Shown: positions 1 through 9,360 of the stretch, in pieces | How positions within the stretch are numbered: the first letter of the stretch is position 1 | Layout: every line of letters begins with the position of its first letter | Source of the DNA: an uncultured Bacteroidales bacterium | GTDB taxonomy: Bacteria > Bacteroidota > Bacteroidia > Bacteroidales > G3-4614 | Direction of reading: 5' to 3' | DNA: 64,000 nucleotides | Assembly (NCBI GenBank): GCA_949297125.1 | Contig: CASFRS010000008.1 | Span: forward strand, 62,001-126,000 | Notes under the pieces: model-generated | Database searches by the model: none | What the model was told of the DNA's origin: nothing | What the model saw: only the letters and a program-made list of their open reading frames with translations | Made by a program: the position numbers and the translations under genes

Positions 1-1723
1 GTAAGGATGAAATGTTGGCCTCCAGTTCATTGCCGTACATGGCGTATCCTTTCAGCAGGAATATCCCCGTATCGAAACCGAGCACGTCCGTGGCCGGTAT
101 CGAGTATCCGGCCGGACTTCCGTACCAGTACCGGTAATTGCGGTAAAACTCTTTCCATGCAGCATCGTTGCTGTTTATGTAGAACCTCGAGAAGACCGTG
201 GTGTTGAGGTTGTGGAAAATTTCAAGGTAGTCCTTCGTGTAAGTCAGCCATTCGGGATACCCGAACAGTGAAATCTTAAGGTCCGGGCGGGTCTCTTTTA
301 TCTTGCTTACAAGGGCCGTGGTCTTGGCAACGCCGTTGCGGGTGGACGAAGTTGCAATGAATACGACGTCCGCGCCTTTCTCTATCGAACTGGAGAGGAC
401 GCTGAAATTGGCAGGGTCGTTGAAATTGAATTTCGTTATTTCTTTGCCGGAGGCTTTCAATTCTTCCCTCAGATTGTTTATGAACTCTTTCTTGTCGTTG
501 GTCTCGTAATTGTCTATAAGAAAAACTATTTCCTTGCCGGTTGCCGATTTTGCCAGCGCCTTGCTTGCCGTTGCATAGAACTGCGAGCTCGGGATGTGCC
601 CCTGCATTATATGCCTGTTTCCGGCAACTTCGTTGTCGTTGACGGAAAATGAATTTACAAGCAGAGAACCGTTGTCCCTGGCGTATTCTCCAATCAGCCT
701 TATGCTCTCCTTGTCGTCAGGCCCGAATATTATGTCCGTCCCTCTCAGTTCGGGGGCCGACAGAATCTGTTTCGTCTTTTCGCTGCTCCCTTCGGTGTCG
801 AACGTAAAGACTTCAGACGACAGCCCCTCGTGCTTCATGCTGTCAAGGGCGAGGAGAATCCCCTTGTAGCAGGCTATGAAAGCCTTTGAATGGGAGTTCG
901 GGGCGTTGAGACGGAAAGGGTACAGGACGGCAATCTTTATATGGTTCCTGTCCTTGCCGCATGTGTCTGGCATCTCAGGCCCTGCCGAAACGGTTATGGG
1001 CTGGTTGGCGGCCTTGTATTCATCGACGACCTTGACAACCTCCCTTGTCATGGGAATGTTAAGGATATCCCCTTTTGAAAGACTCTTTATGCCGGGATTG
1101 CAAGCCAGGATATTGTCTATTGAGATATTGAACTTTTGCGAAATGCTGTACAGGGTCTCCCGGCGTTGTACTACATATTTCTCCGTCCTGTAACGTTCGC
1201 CGTTGATTATGGCTATGCCGCTTTCCTGCTTCTTCTCCGGCCCGGAAGCCTTTGCGTTTTTCTTTTCCTGTGCACCGGCTACCGCAGTGCCTGCCGCCTT
1301 TTGCGGAATCTTTATTTCGACCCCGGCTTTCAGGGCCGATGACGTCAAACCGTTGAGTTCCATTATTTCGGCTACCGTAGTATCGTACTGCCTCGATATG
1401 GCATAAAGGCTTTCCCCCTGTTTTACAATGTGGGTTGCAACGTCAGGCGCCGTATTCACTTCGGCTTTTTCCGGAATCGGTATATACAGTTTCTGGCCTC
1501 TGTTCAAACCGTTTCTGGCCGAAGGGTTGAGTTTTACCACATCATCGCGGGTAACCCCGAATTTCCTGTTCAGGCTGTAAAACCCCTCTCCCTGCTTGAC
1601 ATAATAGATATAGCATTCCGTCCCTTTTACGGTAGCTGTCTTGTACTCTTCCGCCCGCGATACGGCAGTGGCGGCGAGCATCATTGCAATTGCTGCAATT
1701 ATTGTTAATGCGGTTTGTTTCAT
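1..1723 (-). CDS. LysM-repeat protein with periplasmic-binding-protein-like domain (3' end outside window)
   Basis: The reading frame starts at the ATG complementary to 1721-1723 and stays open to the window edge, giving 574 codons without a stop. It begins with a signal peptide (MKQTALTIIAAIAAMMLAAT), followed by three LysM modules at roughly residues 38-82, 92-135 and 170-215, each with the V-K/Q-x-x-E-x-x-Y-S/A-I/L pattern and ending in an IP pair. The remainder looks like a type 1 periplasmic binding fold (segments such as IKIAVLYPF and DIIFGPDD), as in LpoA-like or Leu/Ile/Val-binding proteins. LysM implies peptidoglycan binding, so it likely works in the periplasm, perhaps in cell-wall control; the ligand is unknown. 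It is divergent from the gene at 2150. Confidence 0.85.
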   Translation of the reverse strand, partial: MKQTALTIIAAIAMMLAATAVSRAEEYKTATVKGTECYIYYVKQGEGFYSLNRKFGVTRDDVVKLNPSARNGLNRGQKLYIPIPEKAEVNTAPDVATHIVKQGESLYAISRQYDTTVAEIMELNGLTSSALKAGVEIKIPQKAAGTAVAGAQEKKNAKASGPEKKQESGIAIINGERYRTEKYVVQRRETLYSISQKFNISIDNILACNPGIKSLSKGDILNIPMTREVVKVVDEYKAANQPITVSAGPEMPDTCGKDRNHIKIAVLYPFRLNAPNSHSKAFIACYKGILLALDSMKHEGLSSEVFTFDTEGSSEKTKQILSAPELRGTDIIFGPDDKESIRLIGEYARDNGSLLVNSFSVNDNEVAGNRHIMQGHIPSSQFYATASKALAKSATGKEIVFLIDNYETNDKKEFINNLREELKASGKEITKFNFNDPANFSVLSSSIEKGADVVFIATSSTRNGVAKTTALVSKIKETRPDLKISLFGYPEWLTYTKDYLEIFHNLNTTVFSRFYINSNDAAWKEFYRNYRYWYGSPAGYSIPATDVLGFDTGIFLLKGYAMYGNELEANISSL

Positions 1724-2149
1724 CTGGCTGTATAATTGTAGAGGCCGTCTGTTTCTGTGATTCAAGTTAAAAACATTTGTCGCTGTATCCTGCCAGAACT
1801 TTCACGGACAGGATTCTGCAATAAACGCGGACCGCCAGGCAGGGGCTTCCCTCTTGAAGTGCCGGCGGTACGGTTGCTGCAACTTTGGGAAGGCCTGTCC
1901 CTTATCACGGGCAATAACGGCCTGAACGGCCGTCGGTTGCCGGTGATAACCGGCTCAATCCTTACCGGTTGCGAAGTTATAAAAAAAAGATAACAGATGC
2001 AATTGCGTTACGGCAATGTCCGGAGGCGTTGTGAAAACCCGCGGAAGCACTGGCGGCATACGCCTGCATAAAAAATAATGTTCCCGTTTCCCGAACAATT
2101 ATTATCTTAGCAGGCCGTTTATATATAGAGGAGTTCCATAGCATAGGGT
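1724..2149. other. Divergent intergenic region, 426 bp
   Basis: This gap separates two divergent genes. It holds a minus-strand promoter at 1972-2003 and a plus-strand -7-like box (TATCTTAG, 2103-2110). A 78-codon open frame at 1757-1993 has no recognisable content and is not called. Nothing else was seen. Confidence 0.5.
1972..2003 (-). promoter_or_regulatory. Bacteroidetes-type promoter for the LysM gene
   Basis: On the minus strand the -33 element TTG (2000-2002) is followed after 20 bp by TAACTTCG (1972-1979), close to the TAnnTTTG consensus. The predicted start leaves a leader of about 240 nt before the LysM gene. Confidence 0.5.
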
Positions 2150-3457
2150 ATGAAAAAGCAGATATTTATATTGTCGGTCCTGTCGTTGCTGTTTTTTCCG
2201 GTTTCATCGGCCACGCTCGAAATAAACGGAGGCCGGGCGTACAAATATTCGCCCAACGAACTTTCGACGGGCCTGAACATGGGGGTATATGTCGTCTCCC
2301 CGATAGACAACCTTACGATAAGCTTCACCTCCGAGTCGTCCGGAAACATGCAGATGTATACGTTTACAAGTTCGGGAGCATCGGCAAAACTTCCTGTCGC
2401 CGGGGCGCAGCAGACGGGCAATACCATTACCCTTGCCGGCGGGGGGCGCGATTGCGGCTATGTAGTGGAGCAGGGGGACGATGCGTATTATTTCTGGGTC
2501 TCCACGTATATCCCTGTTTCCTATATCGAAAACGACTATACATACAGCAATATCTGCATGTCCGCACGGATAGCGGGCGAAGGGATAACAATACCGTACT
2601 ATACCATAACCGGGAGCATGGATGCTGTTCCCCGGAAAATCCGGTACTATACATGGGAGTGGGATGAAGAGAACCAGATTGCCGTTTCCGACGTGCTGGT
2701 TGAAGAAGAAGTCGTTCCCGAACTTGACGACAAGATAGTCATAACCTCTCCGTACCAGAAAACCCTTATAACCCTGATAGATGAAATACCGACGAAATGG
2801 GGCAGCCCGGCATCCTCTATCACGACGGCCGAAGAGTTCGAGCCGAGGGCGATATTCCTCCATTCATCGGTTTCGCAGACCGACAGCAAGGCTGACAATG
2901 AACTGGAGGTGCCGCTCGAATCGGGAGTTCTCGGCGGGTCCGCGCCCGTAACGGTCAATTTCAAGGCATTCGTAAACGAGGACAATTACGTGGCATGGCA
3001 GATATTCCGCAGCGAGGCCGGGGCTGACGATCCCGACCCGGTAATCGATGCCATATACCCGGTAGAAGAGCTCAGCTACACCTTCAAGGATGCCGGGACG
3101 GTGTATGTGCGCCTCTATTCCGAGAACAGTACCTGTATGGAATATGAAACATATACGGTAACGATAAGCGAGTCGTTTATCGATGCCCCGAATGCTTTTT
3201 CCCCGGGAGCATCTCCGGGCGTAAACGACGAGTGGCGCGTAGCCTACAAGTCCATAGTGGAGTTCAGGTGCGTCATATTCGACCGGTGGGGTCAGGAAGT
3301 CTGCCGTTTTGAAGACCCGTCAATGGGTTGGGACGGCTACTATCACGGGAAACTCGCCCCCCCCGGTGTCTATTTTTACGTTATACAGGCAAGAGGTTCC
3401 GACGGAAACGAATACAAACTGAAAGGTCATATAAATATAATACGGGGGAGGAATTAA
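2150..3457 (+). CDS. Gliding-motility-associated C-terminal domain protein (T9SS type B cargo)
   Basis: A 435-residue secreted protein with a signal peptide (MKKQIFILSVLSLLFFPVSS). The middle is beta-rich with no recognised catalytic motif and includes a PKD-like stretch near residues 270-340. Residues 343-435 form the gliding-type C-terminal domain: FIDAPNAFSP, then FDRWGQEV, WDGYYHGK, PPGVYFYVI and a closing GHINI motif, as in the T9SS type B sorting family. Such proteins are exported by the type IX system and attached at, or released from, the surface. The gene ends 4 bp before a lytic transglycosylase, so the two are probably co-transcribed. The actual role of the N-terminal part is unknown. 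Confidence 0.85.
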   Translation: MKKQIFILSVLSLLFFPVSSATLEINGGRAYKYSPNELSTGLNMGVYVVSPIDNLTISFTSESSGNMQMYTFTSSGASAKLPVAGAQQTGNTITLAGGGRDCGYVVEQGDDAYYFWVSTYIPVSYIENDYTYSNICMSARIAGEGITIPYYTITGSMDAVPRKIRYYTWEWDEENQIAVSDVLVEEEVVPELDDKIVITSPYQKTLITLIDEIPTKWGSPASSITTAEEFEPRAIFLHSSVSQTDSKADNELEVPLESGVLGGSAPVTVNFKAFVNEDNYVAWQIFRSEAGADDPDPVIDAIYPVEELSYTFKDAGTVYVRLYSENSTCMEYETYTVTISESFIDAPNAFSPGASPGVNDEWRVAYKSIVEFRCVIFDRWGQEVCRFEDPSMGWDGYYHGKLAPPGVYFYVIQARGSDGNEYKLKGHINIIRGRN

Positions 3458-3461
3458 GCAT

Positions 3462-4409
3462 ATGCAATATAAAAAGAGTTTTTTTCTGATGCTCCTGGCT
3501 GTTGCGCTGTCGGTGCAGGAGGCTGTGCCGCAATACGATATACGCAGCGAGGTCTCGGCATTCTCGGCAGTACCCGAAGTGCCTGCAACGTGCGATTGGG
3601 CGGGAGAGACTGTGGTACTCGACCGTTTTGATTTGCGCGAGAGGTTTGACAGGGAACTGACAGGTTTCTGTTTCAACCATACCAATACGTTGCTTGTCAT
3701 AAAGAGGGCCAACCGTTATTTTCCCATAATAAAGCCGATATTGGATGAAATGGGCGTACCGGGCGATTTCGTCTATCTTGCCGTAATAGAGAGTTTCCTT
3801 AATCCGCGTGCCGTATCTCCGGCAAAAGCAGCCGGGTTATGGCAGATAGTGCCGTCGACGGGGAAGAGCTACGGGCTTGAAATTTCGGACTATGTGGACG
3901 AACGCTACAATATAATAAAGGCTACGAGGGCGGCATGCAAATATCTAAAGTCGGCGTACAACCGATACGGGAGCTGGATTACCGCAGCGGCATCGTATAA
4001 TGCGGGGCAGGGGAGAATCTCTTCCGAGCTCGACAAGCAGATACAGGAGCACGCACTGGATTTGTGGCTGAACGATGAAACATCGCGCTACATGTTCCGC
4101 ATGATGGCTATCAAGGCTGTAATGGAAGACCCCCTGAAGTACGGGTTCGTTATCCGCAGGGAGCAACTTTACCCGCAGATACGTTTCAAAGAGGTGGAAG
4201 TAACGGAAGATATCCCCGACCTTTCGGCCTTTGCAAACGGACAGGGGATAACCTACTCGCAACTGAAGGAGTTCAATTCCTGGTTGCGCGCCCGTAAACT
4301 CCCCGTAAAGGAAGGCTCTTCGTACATGCTGCTGATACCTTATGTCGAAGACTTGTTTTACAGCAGTAACAGGCAGCCGGTTTATTACGATAAATGGACA
4401 ATAGACTGA
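3462..4409 (+). CDS. Lytic transglycosylase, SLT domain (MltD-like)
   Basis: A 315-residue protein with an N-terminal signal peptide (about residues 1-22) and a soluble lytic transglycosylase (GH23-type) domain at roughly 95-215. The catalytic Glu is E110 in the VIESFLNP motif, followed by the family signatures AAGLWQI and SYNAGQGRI. These enzymes cleave the MurNAc-GlcNAc bond of peptidoglycan with formation of anhydro ends. No LysM repeats follow, unlike full-length MltD; the last 90 residues are not recognised. It follows the gliding-type cargo gene by 4 bp and precedes uvrA by 10 bp, so it may be part of a three-gene transcript. Periplasmic or outer-membrane-proximal location is inferred. 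Confidence 0.9.
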   Translation: MQYKKSFFLMLLAVALSVQEAVPQYDIRSEVSAFSAVPEVPATCDWAGETVVLDRFDLRERFDRELTGFCFNHTNTLLVIKRANRYFPIIKPILDEMGVPGDFVYLAVIESFLNPRAVSPAKAAGLWQIVPSTGKSYGLEISDYVDERYNIIKATRAACKYLKSAYNRYGSWITAAASYNAGQGRISSELDKQIQEHALDLWLNDETSRYMFRMMAIKAVMEDPLKYGFVIRREQLYPQIRFKEVEVTEDIPDLSAFANGQGITYSQLKEFNSWLRARKLPVKEGSSYMLLIPYVEDLFYSSNRQPVYYDKWTID

Positions 4410-4419
4410 GAAAAACGGA

Positions 4420-7251
4420 ATGGGGAAAGGGAAAAAATACATAGAAGTACACGGCGCGCGGGTAAACAACCTCAAGAATATAGACGTAGCCATTCCCCGC
4501 AATGAATTTACCGTTATTACGGGGTTGAGCGGAAGCGGCAAATCGTCGTTGGCATTCGATACGATATTCGCCGAAGGGCAAAGGCGTTACATCGAGACCT
4601 TTTCATCATATGCCAGGTATTTTATAGGTGCGCTGGAACGCCCCGACGTAGACAACATCTCGGGCCTGTCGCCGGTAATTGCGATAGAGCAGAAGACCGT
4701 AAACAAGAATCCCCGTTCTACGGTCGGGACCACAACCGAAATATACGATTTCCTCCGCCTCCTCTATGCCAGGGCCGGGGAGGCATACTCTTACCTTACG
4801 GGCGAAAAAATGGTGAAATACGGCGAGGAGCAGATTATCGCCCTGGTTATGGAACGATATAGCGGGAAAAGGATAAATATCCTCGCCCCGCTCGTGCGCA
4901 ACAGGAAAGGGCACTATAAGGAAGTGTTCGAGAGCATGCGGAAGAAAGGGTATCTGTACGTGCGGGTAGACGGGGAGATAAGGGAGATACTCCCCGGGAT
5001 GAAACTCGACAGGTACAAAAACCACAGCATAGAACTTGTGGTGGACAAGTTGCGGGTTTCCGAAAATGACGGGCGGAGGCTTAAGGAGAGTCTGAGAACA
5101 GCCATGCAGCGCGGTGAAGGGCTGGTCATGGTCCTCGATGTGGACAGCGGCGAACTGCGCCATTACAGCCGGATGCTAATGGACCCGCAAACCGGGTTGT
5201 CGTACAGCGAACCGGCACCGCACAATTTTTCGTTCAATTCTCCCAACGGTGCATGTCCCAAATGCAAAGGGCTCGGATATGTAAACATAATAGACCGCGA
5301 GAAGATCATGCCCGATATGGACCTTTCCATATACCAGGGCGGAATACTGCCGTTGGGCAAATACAAGAATATGCTTGTATTCTGGCAGATAGAGGCTATA
5401 TGCGACAAATACGGCGTAACACTCAAAACCCCGTTGAAAGAGATGCCTGCAGAGGCACTTGACGATATACTCAACGGAACGGGCGAACGGTTGGTGATAA
5501 AGGACCATGTCCTGGGAGCGTCGTCCAATTTCTTTACTCCGTATGAAGGGCTTGTGAAGTACATAGAAATGCAGCAGCAGTCCGACGCAACGTCGCAGGC
5601 CCAGAAGTGGGCCGGGCAGTTCGTTTCGGTAAAGCAGTGCGACGAGTGCCACGGCATGCGGCTGAACAGGGAAGCCTTGAGCTACAAGATATGCGGCAAG
5701 GGGATAGCCGAACTGGTACGCATGGATATAGCGCACCTTTACGAATGGTTCGTATCGCTTGACGGAAAGCTCTCCGACAGGCAGCGCCCGATAGCCGAGG
5801 AGATTGTAAAGGAGATAAAGGTGCGCCTGAAGTTCCTTATAGACGTGGGGTTGGATTATCTGAACCTCAACAGGGCGAGTGCAACCCTCTCCGGGGGCGA
5901 AAGCCAGCGGATAAGGCTGGCTACGCAAATCGGCTCGCGGCTTGTAAACGTGCTGTATATCCTTGATGAGCCAAGCATAGGCCTGCATCAGAAAGACAAC
6001 ATAAAACTGATAAACTCACTGAAGAGGCTGCGCGATGTGGGGAATTCCATTATAGTGGTTGAACACGACAAGGAGATGATGCTTGCCGCCGATTATGTTA
6101 TAGACCTCGGGCCGGCGGCAGGACGCCTCGGCGGAAACGTGGTCTTTTCCGGGACGCCGGCAGAGATGCTTAAGGCCGATACCCTTACGGCCAGATACCT
6201 GAACGGCGGGCTTAAAATACCTGTCCCCGAAAAGAGGCGGAAAGGCAACGGCAAGACGCTGGTCCTGTACGGGGCAAAGGGGAACAACCTGAAAGATGTG
6301 GACCTGCTCCTCCCGCTTGGCAGGATAATATGCGTAACGGGTGTTTCCGGAAGCGGGAAATCGTCGCTTATAAATTCAACGCTCCAGCCTGCAATAAGTT
6401 CCGATTTTTACAGGTCGTTGCGGACGCCTCTGCCGTATGACCGCATAGAAGGGCTTGAGAATATCGACAAGCTTGTAACCGTCGACCAGTCTCCGCTGGG
6501 ACGGACCCCGCGTTCGACCCCGGCAACCTATACAGGCGTCTTTTCCGATATAAGGGCGTTGTTTACGGAACTTCCCGAATCGAAGATACGGGGATACAAA
6601 TCGGGCAGGTTTTCGTTCAACATAGCGGGCGGGAGGTGCGAAACGTGTTGCGGCAACGGGTATCGGAACATAGAGATGAATTTCCTCCCCGATGTACTTG
6701 TACCGTGCGAAACCTGCCATGGAAAACGGTATAACAGGGAGACCCTCGAGGTCCGTTACAAAGGGAAATCCATCGCCGACGTCCTAGACATGACCATAAA
6801 CCGTGCCGTGGAATTTTTCGAGAACGTGCCGTCTATATTGAACAAGATAAAAGTATTGCAGGAAGTAGGGCTCGGGTATATCAAGCTCGGCCAGCCGTCC
6901 ACAACCCTTTCGGGAGGAGAGAGCCAGCGGGTAAAACTGGCGGCCGAGTTGTCGAAGCGCGATACGGGAAATACCCTCTACCTGCTTGACGAACCTACCA
7001 CGGGTCTCCACTTTGAAGATATAAGGGTGTTGCTGAACGTCCTTAACCGTTTGGCTGACAAGGGAAATACCATATTGGTAATAGAGCATAACCTCGATGT
7101 GATAAAAACTGCCGACTATATAATAGATATGGGTCCCGAAGGCGGGGACAACGGCGGGCAGATACTCTGTTGCGGAACACCCGAAGAGATATGCTCAAAG
7201 TACGACACGTACACAACGCGTTACCTCAGGGACGAACTGGCCGCAGGGTAG
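4420..7251 (+). CDS. uvrA: Excinuclease ABC subunit A
   Basis: A 943-residue UvrA, the damage-recognition ATPase of nucleotide excision repair that loads UvrB. Two ABC cassettes are visible: Walker A GLSGSGKS at residues 35-42 and GVSGSGKS near 640, and two LSGGE signature motifs (TLSGGESQRI and TLSGGESQRV). Zinc-binding CxxC pairs occur in both halves (CPKCKG with CDECHG; CETCC with CETCHG). Length matches the family. The second zinc module has an extra Cys (CETCCGNG) compared with the usual form. It is followed by a strong hairpin terminator. Confidence 0.98.
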   Translation: MGKGKKYIEVHGARVNNLKNIDVAIPRNEFTVITGLSGSGKSSLAFDTIFAEGQRRYIETFSSYARYFIGALERPDVDNISGLSPVIAIEQKTVNKNPRSTVGTTTEIYDFLRLLYARAGEAYSYLTGEKMVKYGEEQIIALVMERYSGKRINILAPLVRNRKGHYKEVFESMRKKGYLYVRVDGEIREILPGMKLDRYKNHSIELVVDKLRVSENDGRRLKESLRTAMQRGEGLVMVLDVDSGELRHYSRMLMDPQTGLSYSEPAPHNFSFNSPNGACPKCKGLGYVNIIDREKIMPDMDLSIYQGGILPLGKYKNMLVFWQIEAICDKYGVTLKTPLKEMPAEALDDILNGTGERLVIKDHVLGASSNFFTPYEGLVKYIEMQQQSDATSQAQKWAGQFVSVKQCDECHGMRLNREALSYKICGKGIAELVRMDIAHLYEWFVSLDGKLSDRQRPIAEEIVKEIKVRLKFLIDVGLDYLNLNRASATLSGGESQRIRLATQIGSRLVNVLYILDEPSIGLHQKDNIKLINSLKRLRDVGNSIIVVEHDKEMMLAADYVIDLGPAAGRLGGNVVFSGTPAEMLKADTLTARYLNGGLKIPVPEKRRKGNGKTLVLYGAKGNNLKDVDLLLPLGRIICVTGVSGSGKSSLINSTLQPAISSDFYRSLRTPLPYDRIEGLENIDKLVTVDQSPLGRTPRSTPATYTGVFSDIRALFTELPESKIRGYKSGRFSFNIAGGRCETCCGNGYRNIEMNFLPDVLVPCETCHGKRYNRETLEVRYKGKSIADVLDMTINRAVEFFENVPSILNKIKVLQEVGLGYIKLGQPSTTLSGGESQRVKLAAELSKRDTGNTLYLLDEPTTGLHFEDIRVLLNVLNRLADKGNTILVIEHNLDVIKTADYIIDMGPEGGDNGGQILCCGTPEEICSKYDTYTTRYLRDELAAG

Positions 7252-7264
7252 CGACGGTTACGGT

Positions 7265-7300
7265 AAAAGGGCGGCCGGAATTTTTCCCGGCCGCCCTTTT
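7265..7300. terminator. Bidirectional terminator between uvrA and DUF3276 gene
   Basis: A perfect stem AAAAGGGCGGCCGG / CCGGCCGCCCTTTT with a short T-rich loop sits between two convergent genes. A-tract and T-tract on either side make it usable from both directions. Confidence 0.85.
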
Positions 7301-7348
7301 ACCCGCATAAACGCGGCATATCTCCACCGTTTGCACAGGCAAACGGTA

Positions 7349-7630
7349 TTATGCTTCTTTCTCTATAAATTCAAGGGCTTCGTTAAGGCCTTCCTTGAAC
7401 TTGTCGAAATCCTCCTTGTACAAAAAGAGTTTGTGCTTTTCGTACCGCGGGACATCCTCTTCTTTGGCCGAAACCCTTTTGCTTTCCGTAATGGTAATGT
7501 ATAAATCCTCCTTGCGGCTTCTTTTTACATCGATATAGTATATCCTGCTTCCTGCTTTCAATACTTTGGAGAATACTATTTCTTTATCCTGAATCTCTCC
7601 TGTGGGAGTTTTTGTATCACTCGCAGTCAT
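7349..7630 (-). CDS. DUF3276 family protein (PUR-alpha-like nucleic-acid binding)
   Basis: A 93-residue protein matching the DUF3276 family, widespread in Bacteroidetes and structurally related to the PUR repeat of eukaryotic Pur-alpha. The pattern is strand-rich and lysine-rich (EIVFSKVLKAGSRIYYIDVK, then LYITITESK) ending in a C-terminal helix (KFKEGLNEALEFIEKEA). Single-stranded nucleic-acid binding is inferred from fold similarity only. It stands alone, convergent with uvrA and divergent from nusB. A TAAATTTG -7 box lies on its strand at 7670-7677, 40 nt upstream of the start. Confidence 0.85.
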   Translation of the reverse strand: MTASDTKTPTGEIQDKEIVFSKVLKAGSRIYYIDVKRSRKEDLYITITESKRVSAKEEDVPRYEKHKLFLYKEDFDKFKEGLNEALEFIEKEA

Positions 7631-7964
7631 GATATAAACGGTATATATATTACATAATCAAATTCTTTGCAAATTTATAATAAATATTTGATAATATGAT
7701 AGCTGCCTATTCAATTTGCCCCTGCGGCACCCCTTCGGGAGGTGTCGTTTTTCCCTGAAAGTTGCCTATGACGGGGTATTTGGAGATAATGAAAAAAATG
7801 TTAAAAATTAATATCCCTCATGTTGCGTCCCGCAACAGCATTACTGTACGGCCCGTCAGGCGATAACTTGCAGGGAAAAAGTATGGCTTTAGCAAAAAAA
7901 TGACTACCTTTGCGCCGCAATGCGGCTTTGGCTGCATGCGGTTGTTAAAACAATACCGGATAAA
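7631..7964. other. Divergent intergenic region, DUF3276/nusB
   Basis: The gap holds a minus-strand -7 box TAAATTTG (7670-7677) for DUF3276 and a plus-strand TACCTTTG (7905-7912) for nusB. The middle part (7690-7880) shows no gene or clear structure. Confidence 0.5.
7905..7926 (+). promoter_or_regulatory. nusB -7 box with a dyad over the predicted start site
   Basis: TACCTTTG (7905-7912) matches TAnnTTTG exactly. It is followed at once by the 13-bp dyad GCCGC-AAT-GCGGC (7914-7926), which would cover the transcription start. No convincing -33 element was found. Confidence 0.55.
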
Positions 7965-8891
7965 ATGACTAATCGAGTACTTATACGTTGTAAAATACTG
8001 CAAATAGCATTCTCTGCGTATATCGATAAAGGAAAGAGTGTCGAGCAGGCCGAGGCCGAATACGCTTACAGCATGCAAAAGACATACGATTTGTATATAC
8101 TGTTGCTATTGCTGATAGTGAAGATTACGGAGGAACAGAAAGAACGTATCGAGCGTTTGCGTACCAGATATGTAAATCCGGTGGCAGACAAGGATATAGA
8201 CAAGAGGTTGGCGAACAACCGGTTTGCTGCACAGCTCTCCTGCAACAAGATGCTGGTTTCGTATGCGGACAAGCATGCCGATATAAACGACGTGCTTACA
8301 CCGGCGCTGGTTAAATCGCTTCTTGACAAAATTACGGAGAGCGATGCATACGGAGCATATATCGGCAGCGATAAAGACGACTATGACACGGATAAGGGGT
8401 TCTGGAAAAAGGTCGTAAAGGAGTGGGCCTGCGAACCCGAAATAGACGAGGCCCTTGAAGAGAGTTCCCTTTACTGGAACAACGATATAGACATAATCGT
8501 TACATTCGTTGTAAAGACCATAAAGGGTTTCAGCGAGGAAGAAGGGGCTACCCAGCCGATAATAGCCTCTTTCGATGCCGAGCCCGGAGCGGAGTTTCCC
8601 GGAAACCTGTTGCGCGATACCATATTGAATTTCACCTCCAATACGCGCCTGATAGGAGAGTGCGCAAGCAACTGGGAAATTGAACGCATAGCCAATATGG
8701 ATTTTGTGATAATGTGCATGGCGTTGACCGAGATAAAACTCTTCCCGTCCATCCCCATAAACGTAACATTAAGCGAATATATAGAACTGGCCAAACTGTA
8801 CAGTACGGAAAAAAGCGCGACTTTCATAAACGGCATACTCGACACGTTGGTGAAAAAACTAAAAAAAGAGGGGCGTTTGACAAAAGAGTGA
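7965..8891 (+). CDS. nusB: Transcription antitermination factor NusB
   Basis: A 308-residue protein, longer than the E. coli form (about 140) but typical of Bacteroidetes NusB. Residues 1-120 are a lineage-specific helical extension; the NusB fold occupies the C-terminal half, with DNTLLNFT-like and AECASNWEIERIANMDFVIM segments and the typical FPSIPINVTLSEYIELAK ending motif. NusB joins NusE/S10 at boxA in rRNA antitermination. The start at 7965 (MTNRVLIRCK) was chosen over 7920 because the family begins with M-x-N-R and because 7920 would lie on the predicted transcription start. It is followed 65 bp later by yajC, as in other Bacteroidales. Confidence 0.9.
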   Translation: MTNRVLIRCKILQIAFSAYIDKGKSVEQAEAEYAYSMQKTYDLYILLLLLIVKITEEQKERIERLRTRYVNPVADKDIDKRLANNRFAAQLSCNKMLVSYADKHADINDVLTPALVKSLLDKITESDAYGAYIGSDKDDYDTDKGFWKKVVKEWACEPEIDEALEESSLYWNNDIDIIVTFVVKTIKGFSEEEGATQPIIASFDAEPGAEFPGNLLRDTILNFTSNTRLIGECASNWEIERIANMDFVIMCMALTEIKLFPSIPINVTLSEYIELAKLYSTEKSATFINGILDTLVKKLKKEGRLTKE

Positions 8892-8956
8892 ATATATTGT
8901 TGTAACTTAGTGAACCGATAAAAGAGAAAAACGAAAAACCAAACAAATAACAGAGT

Positions 8957-9295
8957 ATGAATACAATCATGACAATCCTCCTTCAAAGCGCTACTGCAAA
9001 CGGCGGCCAGCCGGGAGGCCAGTGGGGCAACATTATTTTCATAGTGGCGCTGGTGGCTATCTTCTATTTCTTTATGATACGTCCGCAATCGAAACGCCAG
9101 AAAGAGATACGCAAGTTCCGCGAATCGCTCAAACCCGGCGACAAGGTAATATCGGCCGGTGGAATACACGGAAGGATAAAGGAAGTGAAAGACGATACCG
9201 TACTTTTGGAGATAGCCGACAACGTAAGGGTTAAGGTTGAAAAAGCGTCTATTTATGCGACAGCTCCCGACGTTGCGCAGGAACAGCCGAAATAG
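8957..9295 (+). CDS. yajC: Preprotein translocase subunit YajC
   Basis: A 112-residue YajC homologue, accessory subunit of the SecDF-YajC complex at the inner membrane. One transmembrane helix (IIFIVALVAIFYFFMI, about residues 24-40) is followed by the RPQSKRQKEI signature and the soluble domain GDKVISAGGIHGRIKEV. A possible promoter (TTTG 8876-8879, TAACTTAG 8903-8910, spacing 23) lies in the 3' end of nusB and the gap. It lies in the conserved nusB-yajC-ybbR-coaE cluster. Confidence 0.95.
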   Translation: MNTIMTILLQSATANGGQPGGQWGNIIFIVALVAIFYFFMIRPQSKRQKEIRKFRESLKPGDKVISAGGIHGRIKEVKDDTVLLEIADNVRVKVEKASIYATAPDVAQEQPK

Positions 9296-9322
9296 AAGGA
9301 CTATATAGGATAACGGTAACCG

Positions 9323-9360
9323 AGGCGAGGTCTTTATTGGATTTGCAATAAACTCGCCTC
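9323..9360 (+). terminator. Hairpin after yajC
   Basis: GAGGCGAG (9323-9330) pairs with CTCGCCTC (9353-9360), with an inner TTTATT/AATAAA stem. The downstream T-tract is poor, so it may be an attenuator or a weak terminator between yajC and ybbR. Confidence 0.45.

Noticed and set aside
1757..1993. A 78-codon open frame upstream of the gliding-type cargo gene
   Set aside because: No signal, domain or promoter positioned for it, and a minus-strand promoter lies just beyond its end.
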